From Bactericera cockerelli (lineage: Eukaryota; Arthropoda; Insecta; Hemiptera; Triozidae), in contig CM044965.1 of the NCBI GenBank assembly GCA_024516035.1, positions 25,430,493-25,494,492 of the forward strand: DNA of 64,000 nucleotides, given 5' to 3'. Below are positions 33,565 to 45,500 of this stretch, piece after piece. Numbering within the stretch: position 1 is the first letter of the stretch; each line of letters begins with the position of its first letter. Made by a program: the position numbers and the translations under genes. Below the pieces are notes generated by a model that saw only the letters and a list, made by a program, of their open reading frames with translations, did no database searches and had not been told where the DNA came from.

Positions 33565-34127
33565 CAAACACACACACCCACCCACACACACACATCCACA
33601 CACACATCCACACACCCCACACACACACCCACACAACACACCCACACACACACCCACACACACACCACACACACAACCCACACACACACCACACACACGC
33701 ACACACCACACACACAAACACACCACACACACACACCCACACCACACACACACCACACACACACACACACCCACACCACACACACACACAACAACCCACA
33801 CCACACACACACACACACCACACACACGCACACACCACACACACAAACACACCACACACACACACCACACACACACCACACACACACACTACCCACACAC
33901 ACACCACACACACACACACACACCACACACACACACCACACACACACACCACACCACACACACACACCACACACAATACACCACACACACACACACCACA
34001 CACACACACACACACCACAAACGCACCACACACACACACACACACCACACCCACACACACACACAACCCCACACACACCACACACACCACACACACACAC
34101 ACACCATACACACACAAACACACACAA
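33565..34127 (+). repeat. Long (CA)n / CACACC microsatellite
   Basis: About 560 bp of CA repeats interrupted by CC at irregular spacing. It keeps several frames open (Thr/His-rich and Cys/Val-rich), which are not genes. Confidence 0.97.
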
Positions 34128-34560
34128 AATGTCATTTAGGTTTGAAAAAAAAAAACTGAATATTTTTTGTCGCCCATCTATTTTCTGGTCTTCCCCGGCG
34201 TAGCTCAAGAATGGCTCATCAGAATTTCGCGATCAATATGTCAAATGAAAGCCTAAACCCTTGCTAAAACTTTCTCGCTCTGAGTTGATAGGTCGTCACT
34301 TCAAATTTCGAAAAAAAATGTCATTAAGGTCAAAAAACGTGAATATTTTTTATGTTACCCATCCATTTTTTTACCTTACCCACGTAGCTCAAGAACGGTT
34401 CATCAGAAATTGGCGATCGATTATGTCAATTGAAAGCTCAAACCCTTGCCTAAAACTTTCTCGCTTTGAGTTGATAGGTCGTCGCGACAAATTTCGAGAA
34501 AAAATGTCATTTAATGTCAAAAAACGTGAATTTTTTTTTGCGTCACCCATCCATTTTTAA
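34128..34560 (+). repeat. ~187-bp tandem repeat, about 2.4 units
   Basis: aatgtcatt(t)aaggtc starts at about 34128, 34317 and 34503. The units share cgtagctcaagaacggttca, tttctcgctttgagttgata and ggtcgtc. It abuts the (CA)n array. Confidence 0.8.
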
Positions 34561-34683
34561 TCCTTATTCATTGTAGCTTAACCTCAGGGAGATAATCTAG
34601 CCTAGAAGAATTTCCTGATCCAAGCGGACCTATGTGCAAAATTTCAGGTTTCTCGGTCAAACGGTGTGGATTTGTATAAAGAA

Positions 34684-34740
34684 CATACATACACACATAC
34701 ATACATACACACATACATACATACATACACACATACAGAC
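34684..34740 (+). repeat. (CATA)n microsatellite
   Basis: Repeated acatacatac/acacacatac units. It follows the phrase tttctcggtcaaacggtgtg that ends the preceding tandem element. Confidence 0.9.
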
Positions 34741-34801
34741 AGCTTTCTTTTATAGATATAGATAATGGAGGAGACCTTTGCAGTCTCACACATCCTGTTT
34801 T

Positions 34802-35425
34802 TACTTTCCTTATCCTATAATAAGGAAAGTATTGTATTCGTCGAAAATTTGACCTACCCAGCTTTTCACATTTCTGGACGAATCATAGCCTCAGGATACC
34901 AAAAAAGTGTTTTCAGCCATTGGTCCGTGCGTCGTTCCCTGTGTGTGTGTCTGTGTGTCCTGTGAACAGATATCTCAAGAACGGTAAGAGCTAGAGACTT
35001 GAAATTTGGTATGGTAATTAATTTTATACACCAGACGAACCATGAAACTTTTGGTTGAAATCGCCGCATTCTGCGGCCGCAGGGCCGAAAATATTGGCCC
35101 GCAAGCACCGCTTCTTTGAATTGGTTAAAGATACAAAAAAAGTTAGAGAACAACATTTTCTCAGATTAAAAAAATAATAGGGTTCACTCTGATCATTTTT
35201 TTGATATCTTTAACTTTTGGAAACCGGCCCCAATTTACAGGTATTGTAGGGGACCCGATTGGACTAACTTTTTTATTATTCATCCTAGATGGGGGTTGTG
35301 ACATATCAAATTAAATGATTTTGAAGTGCTGATCACGAATTTGGCATTGATTTTTAGTTATCTGTTACCGTTCAGTCACCAGTGGCGAATTCGACTCCTT
35401 TTTGGGAGATAAGGAAAGTCGTGTG
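34802..35425 (+). repeat. Dispersed family J with terminal hairpin (tentative)
   Basis: Opens with a perfect hairpin, tactttccttat and ataaggaaagta around 6 nt (34802-34831). A related phrase, gagataaggaaagtcgtgtg, occurs near 35408. Between them lies low-complexity-free sequence without a coding frame. A diverged hairpin of this type occurs at about 2767. Confidence 0.45.
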
Positions 35426-35486
35426 ATGTTTACACCAATTTTTTTTGTTCAGTTTCAATCAAACAGATAACTATTTTGCAACGCTT

Positions 35487-35675
35487 TGTGCAGTGGTAGT
35501 CAAGTGGTTAACGCGCTAGTCTGGTAATCCAGGAAGCGTAGCATCCGTTGGTTCGAATCCCACCCAGCGCACGAATTTTTCCTCATTCATTTGAGTTGGT
35601 GACCACATAATAAGAAGACTCTGAGGGTTAAGTTGTAGAAAATGGTTTGAGCATTAACCTCGCCTGGTTAATTTT
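35487..35675 (+). repeat. tRNA-headed SINE B
   Basis: tgtgcagtggtagtcaagtg, gttaacgcgctagtctggta and B box ggttcgaatccc, body tgaccacataataag and gcattaacctcgcctgg. Confidence 0.87.
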
Positions 35676-35748
35676 CCAGAGGACATTTTGGAGAAGCCAC
35701 ATTCCTTGTTTAATGATGTTGATGCCAGGTTTATAGTGGGACCCAATA

Positions 35749-36032
35749 ATGTGTTTCTTTTGTTATTATATCACAATTTTAGTGGGTAGCGCAGAATTAT
35801 AGGACGTTTCCATATTTTTTAATATCACAATATCTTATTTTTGCCTATACTTCCGCCACTGGTCGCTGTTCACATTAAAGCAGCTACTCATTTTTCTCTA
35901 CGAGGTATGAGTGGTCCCCGAACACCCAAATACAGAGCAGAAAAAATCCTGCCCCTTAGAGGATCGAACCCAGGTCACCGGGCTGTAATGCCTAGCGCGC
36001 TAACTCAGAACTCACTCGGCCACGGTGACTAC
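35749..36032 (-). repeat. tRNA-headed SINE E
   Basis: Complete in reverse: tail tatcacaattttagtgggta, body gccactggtcgctgttcac, B box ggatcgaacccagg and head tcactcggccacggtgac. Confidence 0.87.
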
Positions 36033-37128
36033 TAATTACATTCTTCTTCTTTTACTCTGTCTTATCTCGCTTAATAAGCGGGGTTGACGTTGTTCAACCT
36101 CATGGTTGGGGTTGGTTGGCATTATTAAATAAAAATAAGAAAAATCTCGGAATTATTACAAACCTGACATGATGGATTGGGTTCTCTAGAAATCCACTCA
36201 GCAGAGATCCTCAGCCAAAATAATACTGAAATCCTCTGTAGTTGGACTAAGTAGGCACAAATCCACTCATGTTAAAAATAGGACCATCCGCTGGGAAACT
36301 ATTTTACAGAACACTCATAATGCATCCACAAAACACTTGGAAGACAATTTCGAGACACAACATTTGAAAAAAAATTCACAACCAAAACTTTGAAAAAAGG
36401 TGTTTTGAAAAAGTTACCATCGATCGATTCTGTTATAAACACCAGGGTTTTTTTATCACAGGTTATAAGAATGTAAAAAAAAAATTGTCTAAAAAATCAC
36501 AACACAAAGGACTTTGTTAAAGATAAGCTAACAAAAGCTTTAATTTAATTATTTATAGGTGTAGGTAATATTCAACTCTTTGAGACTAAAATTTTCTGGT
36601 ATGGTTTTCACAACTAAAGTTTGGGCGTATAAAAATTGAAAAAAATAGCTCAATTTTAAAATTACAAAGTTTAAAGTTACTAAGTTTATATTAAAATACT
36701 GTGCGGATAGTTTCAAAGATAACTTTTTTAAATTTTCAATTACAAAAAAAATCAAGTAGTTAACCTAGAGAGAGAGAAAATATCAAATTGATAACAACTA
36801 TTGGTATTACTCATCCAAACAATGACGTCACTATAAATATTTGTTATCAGTAGAGAGAAATCCCCGCCGGCACGATAAAATAATATTGTTCTGGTTCTTG
36901 CTTTCTATTTCACGTTGTAAAACTTTCCGATGGCACAAAAGCTGGCTTTCGACTCCGCCTATAAAATTTAAACGTGAATTAATTTCACTCCTTACATATT
37001 TTAAAGAAAATCTTTCATTAAATCTTAGCCATAATAAATATATTACATTAATTACATACCGATTTCATGTGAATTTATGAACTTGGGTTTTACGAAATTT
37101 TGCAGACATTAAAAGTAATAAAAAAATT
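36033..37128. other. AT-rich intergenic sequence
   Basis: No supported gene or repeat. The open frame at 36841-37080 has no family match that I recognise. Confidence 0.4.
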
Positions 37129-37142
37129 TGTGATTTTAATAT

Positions 37143-37429
37143 AATTGCTTTTTCTTTGTGTTATTATGTCACAATTTTAGTGGGTAGCGCAGAATCATAG
37201 GACTTTACCACTTTAATTTACAATATCTTGTATTATTTTTTTGCCTAAGATTCTGCCACTGGTCGCTGCTTTCACATGAAAGCAGCTACTCATTTTTCCT
37301 CACGAGGTATGAGTGGACCCCGAACATCCAAGTACAGAGCAGAAAAAATCCCTCCCCCGCTGGGAATCGAACCCAGGTCACCATGTGTGCAATGCCTACC
37401 GCGCTAACTCGCTCTGCCACAGTGACTAC
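37143..37429 (-). repeat. tRNA-headed SINE E, complete with target-site duplication
   Basis: A 287-bp reverse copy flanked by identical tgtgattttaatat at 37129-37142 and 37430-37443. Contains the head ctctgccacagtgac, B box tcgaacccagg and the tail end tgttattatgtcacaatttt. The perfect 14-bp duplication implies a recent insertion and sets the element's ends. Confidence 0.92.
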
Positions 37430-37443
37430 TGTGATTTTAATAT

Positions 37444-38005
37444 TATAAGTTGAAAGTTGACGGAAACCAAAACGCGCTTGTCTGATAAAATTGACTCACC
37501 AATTTATGGCCATAATAGTTTCAAACACCTATTCATATGGATATTGTACATATTATAAATAAATTCATAAAAAAAAATTGTGCAGAAAATTATTTACAAA
37601 TTATAACGGGATAGAAAAAAAACGCGATTGTTAGAGTGAAATGAAAATATTTCACTATTTTATAGCTTTAATACAAACACCCTCGGCATTTCCTGTGGAT
37701 TTAGTCGATATTATAAAAATAAAGTTACAAAGAAAATTGTGTTGATAATTATTTATAAATTGACGGACTAAAAAATGAACGCACTCGACTGAAAAGACTC
37801 ACGACACACGCAACTGAAACGCAAGTGAGTCAAGTGCTAAGTCCATTGCTCAGTGCACTCTCAAGCATGTAATGGATTCAATGAATCACCTATCACTCCT
37901 ATCAAGACTGAATTAAAGATGGAAACGCCGAGTTGGAAAATGCGTGAGAGAATTATGAAATACGAGAGAGTTTGTTTTGAAATACGAGAGAATTATGAAA
38001 TACAA
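37444..38005. other. Intergenic sequence, nothing recognised
   Basis: AT-rich with a repeated phrase (aaaattgtg...ataattatttayaaat) at about 37577 and 37733. No gene. Confidence 0.4.
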
Positions 38006-38056
38006 TCAAAGGGCGGAGTTATTGCCTATGCCAATCTCTTCCACCCAACCCTAAGA
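38006..38056 (-). repeat. LINE 3' end fragment, family F
   Basis: aaagggcggagttattgcct, atgccaatctcttccaccca and accctaaga form the reversed signature only. Confidence 0.75.
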
Positions 38057-38079
38057 CTGGTAGCCGTGACTCACTTCAC

Positions 38080-38285
38080 CTCTTACTACACTCCTCGCGA
38101 CTGTGATCTACTCTCACGTAATCTACTTCACGCTCTTACTACACTCCTCACGACTGTGGTCTACTCTCACGTAATCTACTTCACGCTCTTACTACGTTCC
38201 TCACGACTGAGGTCTACTCTCACGTAATCTACTTCACGTTCCTACTACACTCCTCGCGACTGAGGTCTACTCCCTGTGATACCGC
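38080..38285 (+). repeat. 53-bp tandem repeat, four units
   Basis: ttactacactcctc begins at 38083, 38136, 38189 and 38242 (last unit slightly changed), an exact 53-bp period. Each unit contains tctactctcacgtaatctac. Confidence 0.9.
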
Positions 38286-38369
38286 TAGTGCACGCGTGAC
38301 GCGCAAGACTCCACGACTGATGGGCACGCAAGCACGCTACGGAGTTACTAGTGGCACGAGACACGAGAG

Positions 38370-38965
38370 AGAGAGAAAAAAAAGCACACCCCCCCCACCA
38401 TACCTCTCTTCGTCACAGTTTTCCCCCCCCCCCCACCTATCTCCCTCTCTCTCTCTCTCTCTCTCTTTACACCCTCTATCTCTCTCTTTTCTCCCCCCCT
38501 TCTCGCTTCCTATCATAACACCCCTAGTACGCAACACCATCACCCCCCCCCCCCCTCTTTCTCTGAAATTTTCTTCCCATTGAAACACACCCCAACATGC
38601 CACCATCCCATCTGAATCCCAAGACCCCTCGCCCTCCTCTCTCTCCCCCTCCTCTGTTCCATCAATACACCCCCCCCCCCCCCCCCGACTTCGTACTAAT
38701 CGTTTCCTGTTTTCCACAACCCTCTTCTAACCTTCTTTTGCATACCCCTCTCCCGTACTTCAGCAACCCTCTCCACTCTCTCTATCTCTCTCTCTCCTCT
38801 TTCTCTCTCTGTCTGTCCTTTTTATCCCACCGATGGCCCGTTTAAGCAACCCTCTTTCTCTATCTCTCTCTCCCCTCTCTTTTTTATCCAACCGATGGCC
38901 TATTTCAGCATCCCTCTATTTCTGTCTCTCTCACTCTCATTACCTCCTGCGCGTTTCAGCAATAC

Positions 38966-39000
<35 letters not shown>

Positions 39001-39115
39001 CTACCATTTCAGCAATACCATCCCCCCTATCTCTCTCTCTCTATCCTTACCTCCTGCGCATTTCAGCAACACCCCCCCCCCCCTATCTCTCTCTCCCCCA
39101 CCCTGTCATGGGTGG
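38370..39115 (+). repeat. CT/C-rich low-complexity tract with a diffuse repeat
   Basis: C runs and (CT)n alternate with a recurring tttcagcaa anchor (about 38758-39070), which suggests a degenerate tandem repeat. The proline/serine/leucine-rich frames are compositional artefacts. Confidence 0.85.
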
Positions 39116-40053
39116 TTTCCCAATCGATAAGTCCCGGGTTCGTAGGAAAGCAGGGGTGCAGAGCGCGGGGGGATGTTCCAGTTGTTTGTATTCTTGCCTT
39201 TTCTTGTTTTGACTGCGAGAGATGAGCGTAAAAAAATCGTTCGTTGCTGCATTCATAACTGTAGAGTTTTTATTTTAATACATTATGATAAATATGTACC
39301 AGCAAAAATGTACAATGTATATCTCCTTTTTATCGTGTCTCCCTAGAGGACTATGAACAGAGAACAGACAAACCTACCCTAACAAGTCAGGCTAATAGTT
39401 TGCAGTTTCCCAGGGTTTAATGGATTGAAAAGAAATATCCAAAGTTCTCAAGATGGTTGATCGCACATAGAAATATGTTGTTCAGGACGAGCCAACTTTG
39501 AAACAAATTGGCTGGAGACCATCATTTTCGCCTCCAACTGTAACCAAGCGGCTACAACAACATAAAATTATGGATGTCCGCACATAGAAATATGCCCCAG
39601 AACGAGCCAACTTTTCCAATTAAGTTGCCTAGAGACCCAAATTGTTTACAATAAGAACAACACCTTTTTTCTTTTATAATTCACGAAAAAAATCACTCTC
39701 CATTAAATTTGTTCATGTTTACAAAAGAGATACTCTGGCTGGGGGACTATAAACAGGGAATATACCAGCATTGACTTGGTTCTTGGGGTCCCCTTGTAAA
39801 GACAGTGGTAGAAGTGCTGAGTCATTCCTCCACTGTCTGGCTACCATCGTTCACGATTGACGCCACCTTATGATGATGAAAAGAGATAGTATTTTGACCA
39901 CAAAATATATCGCCTTTGAAATACACGAAATTGGGTGAGAGGACCAAATAAGGGACGATTCACAGAGGTATTTGGGGAAGTTATGACATTACTGTTGCGA
40001 AATAATGTATAAGAAATCGAGCCGCCAATGTAGACTTTGTGAAGTTCCCCAAC
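39116..40053. other. Dispersed family I sequences
   Basis: 39345-39565 carries ctagaggactatgaacagag, gatggttgatcgcacataga, gttcaggacgagccaacttt and ggctggagaccatcat. 39735-39880 carries one 38-bp module plus the gacagtggtag/ccactgtc hairpin. Relatives lie at 21633, 43626, 45285 and possibly 57600. The class is unknown. No gene. Confidence 0.65.
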
Positions 40054-40177
40054 TTAACACATAGACGACCGGTGTACCATCGGTGGTACACGCATGTACT
40101 ACGCCTGTGAATAGCCTAAACATCGCCGGTCCCACGGGAGAATTCACGAAAAACCATGCCGGTCGTCTAAGTGTTAA
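40054..40177. mobile_element. piggyBac-like MITE (124 bp)
   Basis: Starts TTAACACATAGACGACCGG and ends with the inverse CCGGTCGTCTAAGTGTTAA, a 19-bp terminal inverted repeat with one mismatch. Terminal TTAA is the duplication typical of piggyBac elements. It lies in the tail of the SINE B to its right. Confidence 0.8.
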
Positions 40178-40340
40178 TAATAATAATAACACTCTTTAGT
40201 GGAAGGTGTCACAAGGCGAGGTTAATGCTCAAAGCATTTTCTACCACCTAACCCTCAGAGTCTTATTATTATATTGGTTACAAACTCAAATTAATGAGGA
40301 AAAATTCATGCACTGGGTGGGATTCGAACCAACGGATCCC
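40178..40340 (-). repeat. tRNA-headed SINE B, head lost
   Basis: Tail cactctttagtggaaggtgt, body ctaccacctaaccctcagag and the B box gggattcgaaccaacgg. Sequence upstream of the B box is absent. Confidence 0.8.
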
Positions 40341-40566
40341 AGTAATGATATTTTCGGTTCCAAGTGCGGTTAGCTTTTAGAGAAGGTGGATTTTTAGTGG
40401 GTGGAAATCCCACACCTCAGGTTAGGATGGATCTGGGTCTCTTTGAAAGATTTTTTCCTTCCATTAAAAAAATAAATAAAAAAACAGTACGCAATTCGAG
40501 ACTTAGCGCCACAGAGGTATTACAAAAACGTCTATTAATTTTGCCCTAAGACTGTACAACTTTAGT

Positions 40567-40722
40567 CTACACTTTCTCATTCGCATCCATTTTTTCTTTG
40601 TGCGTCCCAGTAGATTTCAGGTACTGGTCCAATCTAGAGGGGTAGTCAGTCATGATTGCATCCACCCCTAGTTTGGAGGCAGCTTGGAACTCCTCCTCGT
40701 TGTTAAGCACCCAGAGGTAGAC
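40567..40722 (-). CDS. GDPD1: GDPD1-like, last exon
   Basis: Follows a cgctttcag acceptor. It encodes 51 residues, from VYLWVLNNEEEFQAAS through VDAIMTDYPSRL to a short charged tail and TAG. This is the last beta-strand/helix of the GDPD barrel. Confidence 0.88.
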   Translation of the reverse strand, partial: VYLWVLNNEEEFQAASKLGVDAIMTDYPSRLDQYLKSTGTHKEKMDANEKV

Positions 40723-42479
40723 CTGAAAGCGAAAAAACCACCGTTACATGTTTAGTCGATCTAAGGGCGGAATTAGTAGACAACATCAATAACTTAAGTC
40801 GTTGGTAAGTGTCGGTTTTCCCTATCTTACACAGTACGCAATCGGTGACTTAGCGCCACAGAGGTATTACAAAAACGTCTATTAATTCCGCCCTAAAAGA
40901 GTAAGCTTTTTCTTTATTAATTTATTAGGCCGATCTCAGTAGCTTGATTAATAAGGCGGCGGACTTGTAACCTGGAGGTCGGTGGTTCAAGTCCCGGTAT
41001 CAGCGTAGATTTAGTAGTTGTGACATCACGAAAGTGAATAACACAAATATGATAACTATTAATTTATTAGACTATTATGGTCCTGATAGTGCACCGGAAT
41101 GTATCTCTTACAAAAAACTACTCGTATGACTTGATTTTGAACTATGACACAGATAATAATATCGCCTTAATACAAGTAAGACTCAGATGTCACCGTGGCA
41201 GAGTGAGTTAGCGCGCTAGGCATTGCATGTACGGAGACCTGCGTTCGATCCTCCGCGGGACAGAATTTTTTCTGTTCTGTTTTTGGGTGTTCGGGGTACA
41301 CTCATATCTCGTGAGGAAAAATTAGTAGCTGCTTTTGTGAGCAGCGACCAGTGGCGGAAATATAGGCAAAAATAGGATATTGGGATATTCAAGATATGGA
41401 AAAGTCCTATAATTCTGCGCTACCCACTAAAATTGTGATATAATAACACAAAGAAACACATTTGTTTATTTATTTATTAAAAACTCTACAGAAAAGTGGT
41501 CTAATACCTCTGATAGGAACAACAGGTATGAGGAGGTTGTGCTTACGCGTATGAGGATTGGCCATACACGCGCCACCCACGCTTTCCTATTCAAGAGAAC
41601 TCCCCCTCCTTCTTGTACTTGTGGTGAGCTACTCACTGTTCCTCACATCTTATCATGTCCCCTAAAGTCCCATTATTCCAGCAGTAAGCCCAAGACGCAT
41701 TATTAGTGGTAAATATCCCTAAAATGGGAGTATAACTTCTCAAGTCCTGGCTGGGTTTCGAACCCACGACCTCTGGGATCTCTGGATACACAGAGTGCCG
41801 CCTTTACCACTGAGCTACCGGGACAGACCCTACAAATAAGACGATATTATTATGTACTAGCGGGCTGTCGATCGCTTTGCGGGCCGAGGCATGGCCGTGA
41901 AAGCAAAAAATCCTTTTTCGCCAATGGCAGGTGTTGTAGTGGGAATTTCGAAAAATCCCGTCTTATTGCACATCTAGACTATAAGACAAAGCTATCTACC
42001 AAATTTCAGCTTCCTAGGACTTACCAGTTCGGAGAAACAGTGATGAATCAGTGAGTGAGTGAGTGAGTCAGTCAGTGAGTGAAACTCTCTTTTATAAGTA
42101 TAGATAAGACTCACATGAAGGCCTCTCTTCTGAAGATGCTCAAACAAAGGCTTCCGCATGAGAAGATAGTCCACTAGTTGTACCAGGCGAGGCTTAGAGG
42201 CCACACTGGTTACATTGAGGTATCTGAAATCAGAATCAAGAGTTGGGTGGAAGAGATTGCCAAAGGCCATAACCCCGCCCTTTAGTTAGGACATACCTAT
42301 GTATGACAGTATGACTGTATGACATACCTATTTACCTATGACACACCTATTTATTAATAACATTCATTTTATTAATAAGTTATTTTTTACATTTAAATTT
42401 TATTTATGAAGATGAAAGAATTTGTTAAATAAAAAATAATTTTTTGAAAGTACTGAGAAAAAAAATCTCATTATTTTCT

Positions 42480-42526
<47 letters not shown>

Positions 42527-45500
42527 CTTCTTCTTCTTCTTCTTCTTCTTATATTGTTTGCAATTTTGTATATTAATTTGTAATTATCTGTTTGTATTTG
42601 ATATGAAGAAGATGAAGATACATTTTGTAGTTAGGCACCGACTCACTTTTTGAAGATCTGAGGCAGGAAGATCTCGAGATGTGTCTCCTTGATGGGAACA
42701 AAGGGCAGGAGTCCGGAGTAGTACAAGACCAGAAGTTGAGCTACGCGCTGCATGGAGAAGAATCGGTTCACTTCGGGGTTCTGAAAATAGAAGTCGGTTC
42801 AGAATTAACCCGAGATCAGTACACTTATTATTATTACGTGTCCAGATTGACATACCTTTATTTACAAGTAAATAACATTAACAAACAAATAAGATAACAT
42901 TGAAACAATGTGTGAAATAAGTAAATAAGTACAACAAAGGTAAGAAAAATTGGAATAGTTTGATGAGATGTAGAGGCTTCTACAATGTAGGTACATTGTA
43001 GAAGCCTCCACGAAGATTGTACTAAACCACAATCGGGCATCCCCTGGAAACGTTATTATCTAATGACGGCTAATTCTACTAACTACCAGATGCACATACT
43101 TATTACTACAATATAAATAATATTATCATCTAATAAATACAATTGACAAAATCAGTACACTTCGGTTTTGTAACGTATCCAGTACACGGTAACGTATACG
43201 GTTGTGAGAGAAATCTCTCACAACCGAAATGATTGCGGGTTAAGTGCTAGCCAGCGGCAGCATCGAGTTGAATACACCAGTCCTCATTCAGTCACTGAAG
43301 TTAAACATCGTCCAGAGAGGCGAGGACTTGGATGGGTGACCATTCAAATTAGACATCGCGTGATGCTGGCTATTCTCGCACCCACTCAGGCTGGGTTTGG
43401 TTAATTTGAGTAGCTGGTTTGTGAGTTTCCAGTGAATGGAGGGTAAAACCCCCCGTCTTGATATTATGACCATGCAGTTGAAAGCGACGTTAAACCCAAC
43501 TAAAAAAATAAATAAATAAATAAAAAACAGTTAAGTACTAATAAATTACTAATTTTATTAAGTACCTATTTATGAATTTAATAAGTTCAAAAAGTTAAGA
43601 ATTGCAGTGTTTTCTACTTGGTTTGTCTGGCTGGGGGAGTTAAACAGGGAGAAGACCAGTGTCTCGCCTAGAGGACTATAAACAGAGAACGGACTTGCCA
43701 ACCCTAACAGGCCAGGCTAGCTTGCAGTTCCCAAGTGTTTAATGGCTTATAAAGAAAAAGTCCAAGTCCTCACGATGGTTGATCGCACATAGAAATATGT
43801 GGTTCAGGACGAGCCAATTTTCAAATAAATTTGGCTGGAGACCATCATTCTCCAGCTGTAGCCAAGTTGGCTACAACAAGATAAACTTATGAATGAAGTA
43901 TTTTATGATGGTCTTCAACACTCCCCTTAGCAGTGGTTTGAGCTTGGTCTCAAAATCGACTAACTTCTGTGATCTGTGGTCTGGGGCGAAATTAATAGAC
44001 AAAAGTCTATAACCCAAGTCATTGCTAAGCGTCGGTTTTCACGCGTAGTCACGCAATCCGTGACTACGCGCCACAGAGGTATTACGATATTTGTCCATTA
44101 ATTCCACCCTTTTTTGAAAAAAAGAAAAAAAAGGTATATTGCCCCGGAAACGCTTACGCATTACCTCAGGGTACTGTCCCTTTACATCCATGCCATTCCG
44201 AAATCGGAAAAACTCGTGCAGAATTTTACGCTTTGGCCGGGATTCGAACCCGCAACCTCCGGGTCAGCAGTAACCAATGCTCCTAAAAACTGAGCCACGG
44301 AAGTCGGCCTCCAATTTCGCCCCCTATACTCACCTTTTTGTACAGCTTACGCGACATTTTGGAGTTCACGTGACCCCACACGGTGTGCTGGGATCGATTA
44401 TAGCGCGTGATCAGACTCGATACCTGATCGATTAATCGATCGTCGTTGTCTTTGATATCGATATTGATGGGCACGTGGGGAAAGGTTTGGAAGACACTCT
44501 CCAGGGTGGGAATCCGACGGTGAGTCTCTGCCAGGTCCTTCTGGAAAGTTACGCCTGTGAAGAGAAATATATTTATTTATTTAATACATGACAAGTAAAT
44601 GGTTCAAATCTTAATATATATAAATGTCAAAGTCACTGACTGACTGACTGACTGATCATCACTGTTTCTCCGAACTGGTAAGTCCTAGGAAACTGAAATT
44701 TGGTAGGTAGCTTTGTCTTATAGTCTAGATATGCAATAAGACGGGATTTTTCGAAACTCCCACTACAACACCTGCCATTGGCGAAAAAGGACTTTTTGCT
44801 TTCACGGCCATGCCTCGGCCTGCAAAGCGGGCGACAGCCCGCTAGTATACATATAATATAACAATCACAGTTTACATAATTCATAATATTTTTAACTGAA
44901 CTTATGCTAGTTTCTTTTGACTGTCGTCATTCCACACTAAGGGCCACAACTATGAATTTAAAAAATATAACCTTTTTTTTTAATAAAAAAAGCTCCGTGT
45001 TGTAACGAACGGATGTGACCACTGCCCGTGGTGCAAAGATCCTGAGATTTTTTTATTGTTATTTTGTTTGTTTTATTGGAGTTTAACGTCATTTCTTAAC
45101 TGCATGGTCATACACGACGGGAGTTTTACCCTCCATTCGCAGGGAACTTACAAACCTGCTACCTACATTGACCTTACCCAACCTGGATTGGGCCGGAATG
45201 CCAGCATCACGAAGTCTTCACCTCACTGGACGTTGTTTAACTTAGGTGATCCTACGAGAACCGATGCATAGGTATTTTAAATTAAACATAGAAGGTAGGT
45301 TGGTTGTTGTTGTAACCAGCTTGGCTACAGCTAGCGGGAGTGATGGTCTCCACCCAACTTAAGTTGAAAATTGGCTCGTCCTGAACCACATAATTATTTC
45401 TATCAACCATTGTGAGAACTCCTCCTTTTTCTATAGAACGCATGCAGTACAGTCTCGCCGAGGCAAGGCGAGGGCAGCCGAGCGCGAGAGTGTACCTGTG

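Noticed and set aside
33565..34127. CRISPR-like array
   Set aside because: The CA tract has no unique spacers or constant repeat unit, and the genome is eukaryotic.
33471..34208. Several 200-residue Thr/His- or Cys/Val-rich open frames
   Set aside because: They are produced by the (CA)n microsatellite in every frame and show no start context or conserved motif.
38296..39225. Proline/serine-rich and glycine-rich proteins around 38.3-39.2 kb
   Set aside because: Composition follows the CT/C runs. There is no conserved motif and no splice structure.
43250..43370. A true 5S rRNA gene
   Set aside because: The 5S similarity runs straight into a SINE body, ends in an A-rich tail and is flanked by a target-site duplication. 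Many diverged copies exist.
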